64,000 bases of DNA from assembly GCF_047496725.1 (NCBI RefSeq), contig NC_132982.1, positions 5,053,501 to 5,117,500 on the forward strand, in the 5' to 3' direction. This stretch comes from Anoplolepis gracilipes. Its lineage: Eukaryota; Arthropoda; Insecta; Hymenoptera; Formicidae. A program made the translations under genes and the position numbers. Below are positions 13,997 to 26,400 of the stretch, piece by piece (positions within the stretch are counted from its first letter, which is position 1; every line of letters begins with the position of its first letter). The notes beneath the pieces were generated by a model. It was not told where the DNA came from, searched no databases, and saw nothing but the letters and a program-made list of their open reading frames with translations.

Positions 13997-14468
13997 CATG
14001 CTACGGAGACATGATTCTCGACGATAGAACCGAGGTCGTGCAACATTAATTTATGTGGAAGCATACGTGGAAGACGGCGCGAGTCGCTCGCTCTCGTCGC
14101 GTTCTCCTCGCCAAAAAAACGTGAGAGCTTTGATTATCGGTTTGCGTGAGGATATAGAATCTCGTCATCGAACTAACGTGTCAGACACGAATATATTCAT
14201 TATTAACTCTCGATAATCACGGCGTGATCCGTGCACGAACTTTGAGAAAGGTTAAATTGATCGAGTAAGTGTATGTTATTCAAATGGATTCTATTTATAC
14301 ATCGATTGTAGAATCTATACCTTTCTCTATTTCTTTCCCTATCTCTTTTTCTCTCTTTCTCTTATCATTATCTCATTACCGTTTTACTGTATCCCCCATT
14401 TCCGAAGTCAAGTGAGAAATTGAAAATAGGAAAGGATAAGGTAAGCGATTAGATGCACGTACACTAAT

Positions 14469-17400
14469 TTACATGTTCTCGAATTGATCAACGCGGCGCT
14501 TGGTGTTGCCCTTGCGAATCTCGCGAAGTGTCTTGTATTTGTCGCGACCCTGGCGCACGTTTTCCCTGTGAATCTTATCCATCACCGTCTCCTTGGTTTC
14601 ATCGCGCGATTGAGCGAGATCTTGTTTCAATGCCTGTCAATGAATATATTCTATAATAATGTTTCATGTCACATGCAATAAAATGCCTCATGTGTAAAAT
14701 AAAATTTGTATTACATGTCAGAGAGCTTTAGAGAATAAACATTTGCAAAAGTTTTAAACTGGATATAATTGCAAGATGATTATTTAAAATTAAACATTAA
14801 GAGCCAAATAAAATGTACTAAAATTAGATATCAATGTACCTTCAATTGATCATGGAGACGTTCGTTTCTCTCTGCCAAAGTGCGTCGCTCCTCGACAGGA
14901 TCGATTATAGTCTCGTCAGTTGCGAGGTCCTTGGTGACATTTCCTTGAGGCACCTCATCCTCGCCCTCCTCCTCGCCTTCTTCATTTTCCTCGACATGAT
15001 GATGATGTGGAGTCTGATTGGCCTGATATTGCCGGTCAGCTTCTTCTTGTCTCAATCTTGCATAATAAGACGCAATATGCAATTATTTCTAATTATGTTA
15101 ATTAAAAAAACTGATAAAAAAAGAAAATTGCCCATACTTGGCAGCTTCAAATTCTGCTTGTAATCTCCTAGCTTCTGCGTCCTTAGCTTCCACTTCTGAT
15201 TGTATGCGTTGCACCTCCTCCTGTTTAGCTCTTATTTCTTGTTCAAGTTTAACGCGTTCCGCAGCCTCCATCTCGTGCGAAAGTTCCAGTTTTTCCATCA
15301 TCGCCGTCAATTCCTGCGTGTCAACAGCATAAAGATTGTAAAAAAGTCATGTATAGATGCATAATCAAGATAATATGAATTAAGTAAAGATTTAAAAATG
15401 ATAATAAGATAAATTATTCATTCTTGATAACTTTAAACTACTAAATTAGTACGTAATTAAATAAACTCGCTCACCTTCTGGCGATTTTCTAGCTCTTCCT
15501 TGGCAGCCTGTAACTGTTTCAACTGTTCCTCCAAGCGTCGAATCATTTCCTGAGCTTCATTCAACTCAGCCTGCCGCCTGTCCATTTCCTCCGCCATATT
15601 TCTTAGCCTCTCTTCGTATTCCTGCTGTTTCTTTTCCGCACGTTCTCGGGCAGCTATTTCCAATTGCAATTTCTCTCTCTGTTGCTGTTTTGCAATCTTT
15701 TCGTCTCTGGCTTGAGCCTAATAAAAAAATTTATCAGAATCCCTTAACAATTTCACACTTAAGATATTAATAATTGTATTATTCACTTTCTATAATTAAT
15801 TAAAATAACACATTTGCTGTATCTTTTAACTCCTCGTACCACTAAATTACATTATTTTAATCCTTAGATAAATTCAATACGTTACACAATGGCTACGTGT
15901 CCAATAAATTAATCGTCAACGATAACGTTATATAATCAACTTTAATAGATAAGTCAATGTGCATGAATAATAAACTTATATCGATTTAGTGATTCAGTAT
16001 GATATAATGCCATTCACACATAATGTTCCATACCTTCATCTGCTGCACGTCAATCGTGTCTGGTTTACGTCTGCGCATGTAAAGCTCGTGATTACCCATG
16101 CATAGCGCGAGAATTCTCTTGTTAATCTTCACTCTGCTAGCGAAAAAGACAAAGTCCGGCGCCTTCTTGTCGATCGGCTTGATTATAAATTTCTTATCGT
16201 TGAACGAGATATTCCGTATCTCGGACCAGGGGAAGCCGATTTTCGGTGTGAGCTTATCGTCCTTCTCGTAGATGTTCAAACCTAAAGCATCCACACCCAA
16301 CCAAAGATCTGTGCCCTTCTTGTTGCGAATTTCAAAGTAATTCACACCATACATCTCTAAGTCCTACGGAAAGCAAAAAATAAAAAAAAATACTAAAACA
16401 ATACTAGAGACACCAAAAGTAGCAGCATTTCTCAACTTATACAGTAATATGCTTTGAACTAGAAAATAGAGTCCATATATTGTTTCTGGAAAAACTGGTT
16501 AAAAAATACTGCCTCGTAAACAAACATCGAGTTAAAATACAAGATTACGTGAATAATTATAAAGTATAATTAAAACGTAACGTGTAGTTATTGTATAGAT
16601 GCGACAAGTCTTCAGGAACGAATCGCACTAACAAACTGATGACATCAAGAAACCTTACAGAAACAGAATTCGTAAAATGAAATTTCAAAGATAATTTACA
16701 TAATATTTATAAAAATAATTTTGCAATGATAAATGTCCATACACGCCCCATTTATCCGTTCTGTCCTGAAGCCTTCGTCTTCGTGGATTTCAAATTTACA
16801 TCTTGTACACGCTACTTAAACAGATACCTGAGCAATTTTCAGATACTCCATCATGGCGTCTTCTCGCAACATGCCACGGTGTTCTTGCCACCAATTTGTA
16901 ATCGAACTATCCCATTCCTCTTTGCTCATCTTATGTTGGTCAACGACACGCTGTGGCAGCAATCGATCGTTCGCCAGGAAGCCAGTGGGATGACTGCCCT
17001 TTTGATAATCTCCATGTCTCGCCTGAACGGCGTATGAGGCCAGCAGGACGGATGTTTCCGGTGGGCAGTATATTTCGTCCGTGAGGATTGCATTCTTCAC
17101 CTACAATCAATCAATGCGTTGATTATAGATATCAATTACTAAGATTTAAAATTTTAATTAACTTCTTTGTATAGCAATATTAATCAACATACGCTATGAT
17201 AAAATTCAATAATAAAATTGTAATTCATGTGATGAATAAATAATAAAATATTTAAAAAAATAATAACGTGCATAATTATTTATTCAATATTGACATGAAA
17301 ATATTATTTAAATTGCCAACAAAATTTTGACGGTAATTTGGCGAAATATCGCTAATTTCAAACATTAATCACATCTGTTTGCTTTAATAAAGCAAAAAAT

Positions 17401-20400
17401 TGAAACGTATTTCTTGTACTCGTGTATCCATTGCGTAAAATAAAACGATGGGAAAAAAACGAATCAGATAACGAATGACCATCCGGTGCATGTGGTTTAC
17501 TTGGAGCGTCGAATAAATGAACTGCATTGTTTTTACGTTACGAATATATAGATCCAGTCTCACTGTTTTCCTGTTTTGCATGCGACCATGTTCTTTAATA
17601 ACAATTACTTTGAGAAACAAAGCAATAAATTAAAAATTGTTACGTAAACTAAAACTGCGTGCAAATAATAGAAATAAATATTTAATTAATAATTTTTTAC
17701 CTGAAGGTAAAAAAGTCGAAGCGTAATATCTTGTATCAGTTCCTCCGCTACGTCCTCGGGATAGAATTTTGCACGGAATTTGAACTGCAATGGAGTCTCC
17801 TTCTTCACCTCCTGATTCATCACCTGTAAACGATTAAAAAATAAATAACTCAGCTAAAATTATCCATCATTGAACAAAAATCACACTTGTCGCTCAAAAG
17901 CGTGCATAGTGTTAATAAATCGCGTTTTAATTAGACATGCAAAGAACGGTTCTCGTGACATAAGAATTATAAATGAATACATGAAACATGTGGTAACGGA
18001 TATATGTATGAAATATACGATGAAATATAATAAATAAATTTGGCGTCAAAAGAGATCTGTGATGCATTAAAAATGAAATATATTGATTTTCAAATGTCAT
18101 GTTTTATATATGTTTATATGTATTTTATGAAAATAAAATAATAGGAAATTTTCTTATTATATATATTTCATATCTTCTATTTATATCTCGTTACAGACAT
18201 AATCACGTTTTATTTGGAATGTTATCAGACAACAGTTCGTCATAATTACGTAATGCGCATGATATCAGTGCTGCTGATCAAATGCGAGCATTTTTTCCAT
18301 CATTTCTTAAATGTAATTCAAAAATATCCACTGTTCGAACACACATATACAGGGTGTAATTGGTGAAAAATCTGCTAATAGTAGATTCTTGAGTTCATTT
18401 GGAGACGATTTTTCCTGAACGAAAATGTCGAGACATCAATAATTTCCGAGTTATACATAAGCGATTGAGAAAAAGGCGTTTTTCGCAAACTAAACTTTTT
18501 GAAGTTAAAATATTACCAAAACTACATTCTTCAATTAATTTCAGATAGAGTTTACTCTAATAGAATTTTAATTTAAGGCTTAATTACAAAGATATATAAT
18601 GATCTCGATATTTTCGTGAAGGAAAAATCGACTCCAAATGATCTTCAAGAATCTGCCATTAACAGGTTTTTCACCAATTACCGGATACCCTGTATAACTA
18701 TATAATAAGAATGCATGTATGAACTCAGGTTTTCTATTCTCTGATATATGTTTGACAGTTGTGTCAAAAATAAAAAAATATTATTCTTTTGGTCTTAAAA
18801 TATGTTTTTTTAAATAACACATGTACATTTTACTCTAAAAAATTATATTTTGTTACATTGTAAAAAAAATTGCTTTGAATAATAAAATATTGTGTTTATA
18901 GAAATAAAACCTGTTAATTTCTATTTAATAACGAAATTTCCACTCTCAATGGAATTTGCCATCATTATTAGCCTCGGTAAATGAAATTGACAATCTCAAG
19001 GCACAGACGCGATTTTTCGTTCACAGCCAATTGATCACGATAATAATCGCTTTTATTGAGTTACATTAAATCACTCTAAATGATATGTATCGCAAAAGTA
19101 TTTCACCGTGATTCTATATGCGATGAATGGATTTGTCTTAGTCATTTATTGTCCATTCTCACGAAACCTTATCCACAAGTATCATTGAAAGAACTTCTGT
19201 CATGACGAGAATCGGCTCGTCGAAAGTTTATGCTCCTCACGTTTGTCGATTACTTATCTACGAGTTGGCGATGAATATAAAAATATTGCATAAAACAACG
19301 TTACATACGTGCGATGTATCAGATAAGAACTGAAAGTTTCTGATAACTATCGCAATGATAATTGCGATGAAAATAAAAATGCATTTTTTCGTGGTATTTT
19401 AAACAAAATGTCCAAAAATAATATGAAAACGTACAGTAATGCCATATACATATAATATACTATGTGTACTACTTTTAATGTTAAATTAAACAGGAAATAT
19501 TTAACAATATCATATAATACAGGACTCTTTATTTTAACATTTCTTTTTTTTCGTGCAATTGCCAAACATAGAGTAATATGGATTTATTTAATTTTATAAT
19601 AAGACTAACATTAATAGTTTATTCGTATATTTACGATTGACTTTTAAAAGACAGTGATACATGAACTTGTATCGTTACATAATATTTGTGAACTAATAAT
19701 AAATATAAATGAGATTTCAAAATTTAGATATACATCTTGTTAGAATAATAACAAGATTTGGTTCTTATTTTCTGAATAATTTATATATAAATAAAATACG
19801 ATGTTATTTCCTGAATAAATAATTAATAGGAGCTGTGTTTACGATTTAATGACTAATTAATTTGAATAATATCAAACATACAAACAATGATAAATGTAAA
19901 AGATTATTCTGACATGTTATTTCTTTATTTAACTCAAACATTTTTTAAAATCTGGACATTGTAAACACATTGAAATAAAATGTGAGGCTCAGAAAATTCT
20001 TTGTAATCTTACGTGGCAGATTTTCCGAAGACTGCACGGAATCACCTGCAATTATTTATCAATGTCACATATTGATTTTACAGCCACCATATACTGGTGC
20101 ATTGTACGCGTTCGAAGATAATTTTCGTTTGTTTAATATTACAGATAAAAGTGAGAATAATATAAATTGACTGTGCGTTTAAATTATGTATCTAATTCTA
20201 TTAATTTATGATAAAATTATACTTTCGAATGACTTATTTTATCAGCAAATAATCAAGAAGTGATAATTAAAAGTTTTGACACACGCATGTGTAAATTAAT
20301 CATAGAATGTTACATACATCCGTCAGAGAAAAATGACAAGATATAATTAAATTACGGGAAACTCTAACTATATACTTTTCACAAAAGGTGCAGTTTTTTC

Positions 20401-23400
20401 GTCAATAAACGAATTGTCGAGACGCATCCGTGCGTTAGGTACATTTCAAGGATAGTATTTAAAAACTCACCAGTCATGATCATGATCATGATGTAACAAT
20501 ATAGAATTACCTTCTTATCAAATAACATATTATTTGTTTGTCGCTATCTTTACAAAAACAAATAGTTCAAGCGATATCTCTTTTGACAGCAACAACTATG
20601 TAAATTGCGATCTGTTTCACGTTTAAAAAATAAACACTTGTAAAAAAAAAAAAGTTTTATACAAGTCTCGAACTTTTGTCAATACTGGAAGTTTTCAGGA
20701 AAAACAGCACTCGCGATATTGCTAAACTCGTGCATCACGTCGAAGCAACATGCAACACAACTTGTATACGCTTTGTGTTAAAAATTATTTACAACTTACC
20801 CTAGACAAGAATGAAAGTCCACTCTTCCAGTTGTTAGTATTGCGGTTGGCATGCGTTCAAAGAATAAAAATACGGTAAAGTTAAAGTATTGCGATGCAAA
20901 AAATCATCCCGCGTATCTCGGCAACGAATACGTCCTTGAAATTATCGCGTCAATGTTTGAGGTATATTAATATTATTTGTGGATTTACGATAAATCGTGA
21001 CTTATAATGACAATAATTTTAAAAATTCGTTGGAGGCATGAGAAAGAATTTAACTCGAGTCAGCAGAAGAAAGATCGTTTTACGCATCCAATGTAATTCC
21101 TATAATTCTAATGCATATATAACTAAAACAAAGTATCACTAATATTTTCTCTCACAAGAATATGAAAGTATTTTTTTTTCTAGCGTAAATTGTAAAATTT
21201 TGTTTGACAAGCTCGAAATTGATTTTTGCCAGTTTTGTGATGACAAAGTCTGTAATTATTTTAATGGCTATATGTAAATCATAATTCAACTTTTAAGTTT
21301 AAACGATATAAATTTTGTCGTTATAATATATATATATGCATTACGCATAAAGTATTTCAAAAAAGTTCATCGTTAATTCATAAGAGCAGTAGATTATTCA
21401 AGTCGTCAGTCTCGAGAATAATATTCGTTGTTCCTGACGAAATACGTCTTCTAAATCTGCTTAACACCAAAAATAACTGAGAGCTACGAATTTATAAATT
21501 TCGTATGCTCATCGATAAATAAAATCGTTTCGATAGATCACGTTTATTGAGTAATATATATATAAATATTTTCAAATTATTGGTTAAGTCATTTGTGTAC
21601 ACACAAATTTAATACTCATATAATTAATTATTGATATTAATATTTTTAACATTACATTTCTTAAAATTGTTATATTATTCACTCTTTAAAATTGTAATTG
21701 AATCTCTATCAAAATATATTCTAATTAAAATTAATTAAAAAATGCAGCTATTATTTATATATATATCATTAACGTTTAATAAATGTTTAATGTCGAGTTT
21801 AATCAAGTTTAATATATTAATATTTTTAACATTATATTTCTTAAAATTGTTATATTATTCACTTTTTAAAATTGTAATTGAATCTCTATCAAAATATATT
21901 CTAATTAAAATTAATTAAAAAATGCAGCTATTATTTATATATATATCATTAACGTTTAATAAATGTTTAATGTCGAGTTTAATCAAGTTTAATTATTTTA
22001 CTAGTTTTGTCCTAAATTTGTATAACTGAGAAATTATCCTATAGAAAGATTTTAAAGATCTTACAAAATTTCACAAGTTTCCAAATTACTTAGTTTCCTT
22101 TTTAGTAATATTAATATCATAAACATCTCAAATCGAGATCGCAGAACAATTTGAGAATAAAATAATAATCCCCATATTTTTTTCAGCTCAATTTGTCCTC
22201 ATCAGCCAGCGCAATACAATCACGGATTTGCATGCGTAGCTCAACATGGCCTTACAAGTATACTAGATAACACGTAACAGGAATACCACAGGAGAGACGC
22301 GGAGAGCGGGTTGGAGTGACACGTGGAAAACGAACGTATCGGTCGCTAGATCCTGTAATGCAAACTGTTACATAACAGTCTACAGTCCGCAAGAAGCGCA
22401 CCTGTGTGAATTGTCTTCTTTTTCGACTTGTAACCTGTTACGGAGCGCGGTGATCAAGCATTCCCGGGACTGGCCGTCTAAAGACTCGTACGGAGAGTCC
22501 TTGAGACGACGCATCCATCGGTTACTTCGAGGTGAGTTTTACGCGACGCCTTTATCGCACTTTATTATGACCGCTCTCTGACAATGACACTTATGCGACA
22601 ATAAAATTAAGTATTGTTACAGTATGGTTTAAAGTCAAAGAAAGCGATAAACGTCACTTCCTTTGAATCTAATTTTTTTTAATGGAATAAAAGCTTTTTT
22701 TGTGTATTTATTTTATTATAAAAATTAAAATAATGTGTATAAAATTTTATAAGTTGTTTTTTTAAAAAGTAAAAATATCCTGTAAAATAATAAGAATATT
22801 GTGATCTTAAGGATCTTTAAATTCTGTGCGATTAAGAAATAATGTTTATTTTTTATTTGTATCCGTGACGCTAAATGTCGTCTCTTAATTTATTTCTTCG
22901 CCATATTTAAATATATTTTATTACTTTAATTTTATCAACGAAAAATTAGTTTCTCGACGAGCTTTAATTTTCTACACCCTGCGGAATATAATCAAATATT
23001 AATCTCTGTTTCCAAAGTATTGTACTTTGGAACATTTACATGCGTCGTGCTTCACGGTCACTACAACAAATTACGATCCAATTAGCGATAAATTTATCGC
23101 ATCGTTAATTGTGAAATACTACCAAGCGCGATTAGGAGAATTACCTGGTAAATTATTCATTATTACAGAATTCTGACTGTATTGTAAGTATTGCTAAAGC
23201 TGTCACTATCCATTGCGTATTAATCAATGATTATATGTAATATATTTGGCAATATCGCTATAATCAATAGTTTCTATAAATCAATATTATTAATTATAAA
23301 GATTGATATTTCAACAAGTTGTCAGGAAATTTATTTCCTGATAAAACTAGAAATTACACTTTACAAGTATAGAGACATTTCCACGTGTAAAAGAAAATTA

Positions 23401-26400
23401 CCAATTAAAGAATATTAAACAATTTCTTGGACTGTTCTTATTCCTGCAGGTTTTATTCTGAAAATGATAAAAATATATCTTCATATATGCACATTCTTTT
23501 GATTTAATGTAATAATTTCCTAGAATCTCTCGTAATAGCATTTTATTACATGAAATAATTTGTTTGTTGAGCCTTGACGGAAAAAGAAATGCGCGCAATG
23601 TAATCTCGACAAGCGTATCGCACTCGACAAACACTGGCAATTCGCGCGAGAGTCGACCTCTATTTAAGGGTTAATATGAATTCTAATTGAGAGAAAGTGA
23701 CGCACCATAGGAACACTTGAGAGGAAAGCGACCGAAGCAATCAACGATAATCACATGCGATAAATTAGGACAATGCGTGAAAAAGAGATACAATCCAACG
23801 AAAAAAAAAAGAAACAGAATGAAAAGAGAATATTTTCATTCGAGTGTGTAATCCATAAATTATAATTCTTCGGTATTAAAATTCCAATCCCAGATCTTGT
23901 GAGTAATTGACTGTCAATTCTTACTTGATAAAAAATATTAAGGCATCTCTTTATATTAAACATTAAACAACCACTAAGGAAACTTTTTGTACTTTCTTAC
24001 AGAGAAATTCCTAAAGTAGCTCCTCATCGCGTGACTCATCCAGCCAGTATTTTCATATAACTGACGTAACACGCTCGATTGAATCGTTTAATACGCGACA
24101 CGCGTATCAGACAATGTATACGCGGGCGGTCTCATTCGCGTTCCTCTTTCTCATTTCTCTCTTTTATCGCAATGTGATAAGACATTCTGCTTCTGTAGAA
24201 TCGTCACGTAACACAAAGTTCTAGTTTTTTTTTCTTCTTTTTTTTTTAATATTTGCGCGCTTTACAAGTCTCTTTTCCTGTGAAACGACTCGTCAGCGGA
24301 TGTTATCTTTTTCCAAGATGAGACTACCATATGATAAAATAAGCAGAGAAATCATTTTCCATTCGGAATGTAACCCATAGACTTTTAGCTATAATTTTTT
24401 TTATCGATCTACCTATTATACAATTTTTTTTTAATGAAAAAAAATTTCGAAAATATCTATAAATAAATACTATAAAAATTTTTTATTAAATTTTATTAAT
24501 TTTAATGGAACATCGCTGTCGTTCTCATCATGTACAAAAATAATCATCCTACATATATCAATCATCAAAAAATTATTTTTTTTTTTTTTTTACGCCCTCC
24601 TAAAGTTCTTTTCTAGGAATGTGTGAAAAGTTTGTGTCCTTTCGAACTCTTACCAGGCCATCGTCGAACTCGTCGTCGTCCGTGTCCGAGTCCGAGTAGC
24701 CTCTCAGCTTTCGAACTTTCTTTTTCATCTCCTTCTTCACCACCCTTGCTATCGCACTCTCCGGCTGCGTGCAACCGTCTCATCATTAAAAGAAAATTTA
24801 AGGAGTGTGCACATGGCGCCAAATAACTCATTACGGGAATGTTATCGAGATAATCATCGTTATCGAGCAAACTACTATATCAGTCTACTACAATACTATG
24901 TGATAGAAAATTATGTTAAAAACAATGAGTCAAGGTTTAATAAGCCTATTATGTTCACAATATTCGCTGTTATATTTGTATAACAGATAACATAATTGGA
25001 TTATCTAATCTTCGCTGATGCTTTTACAAATCAGATTATCTAAAGTCATCAGAAGTTGCCGTCTCTACAAATAAGAAGTGACTTAACTTTCAAAATGCTG
25101 ATTTTCTCTTCATAATCTGCAGAAGAGTATTTCAGATTGAAAGATTCTTGAACGTGAGAAAAATGACGAAAAAAAATCTCTTATGGCGTAAAAAACAATT
25201 TTAAAATTAAGAGTAATCTTAAGATTATTACTTTTAGAGAAGATTCAAATTCCATTTTAATACTTATATTTTTTAATTAAAAAAAAAAAAAAAAAGAAAA
25301 AAAAATTCGCATATCTATAATTCATAGAAAAAAATTTATATCATAAAGGAAGTCCGCGTTTCTCTTGTTAAAAGTAATAAACGATTGCAGATATTTTACT
25401 CGTATGTTAACACGTTAACCTATATATTTTTTCCCATCTTTGTTCTCTAACAGCTATTCAGTTGAATTGGAGAGAATCTAGTTCCGATTTTCATTTATCC
25501 CATGGAAGTGTGCTACCGACGACGCATATCTACGTGTAAGGTTCAACGTACGAGCAAAGATGTTGCGTAAAAACTAGAGTGATTTATAATCCTAATAAAT
25601 TCCATGAAAGAATGAGATTTAGGTTTACTACTTCTTTACTCATTTTAAGTTTAAAAAGTAGAATGAACCAACATTGTTAGACCCATTCATTTCTACGTAA
25701 TTTACTAAAACTCTAAAAATGATTTCTACTACTATTAAATAGGAGCAATATGTTTCTTGAAAATTATTATATTGCTCAAAAAAATTCAGGCATAATTTTA
25801 CTAAAATCATAATTTTATTTAGATTTTAAGTACTGAGACAGAAACGCGAGGATAAATTGTGAAACAGACGTGGCTGCTTAGAAATGCCAAGATAAAACTA
25901 CTTGAACGGTCATTATTGCCACACCAGCTGGTTTTCAGTGGCTGGTACCGACTACAAGTTCTTGCCTATATTCCAGCACGACAATTTTCACCTGGCGAGC
26001 ACCTGTCGCGTCGAGTTTTCCCTCTTTTTCCTATCGGAGGCGTTTGAAAGTCTAAGTTTACAATTAATACTAATACAGAAGAAGAAATCTGAAAAGGATT
26101 TCTGGGACCTGTTGTGAAAAACATCAAGCTACAGAAAAAAGGCGAATGGCAAGTCGAGCGACAATTGGCGACTGTGTCAAGGTGAAGGCGCGTCGTCTCC
26201 GACATTAACCAGCCAGTGAAAGCCGATAAAGTGTCTGCCTTGCTCTGTGAATAACTGTACTTGGGCTTGAAAATTGTAATCGCTCGAATTCGCGAACAAA
26301 TAAAAAAACTGAAATATCCACAGTCATTCATCAAACTTTAATGATAATAATTTTTTAAGACGATTACGTTGATTGATTTAGCTGTATGTAGTATGATATT

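Noticed and set aside
14831..15332. Plus-strand frames opposite moesin coiled-coil exons
   Set aside because: Complement of the true minus-strand coding exons.
25859..26334. Overlapping open frames of 62-122 codons on both strands
   Set aside because: No recognisable domain, no splice partners, and several frames open at once, which is typical of a decayed repeat or chance.
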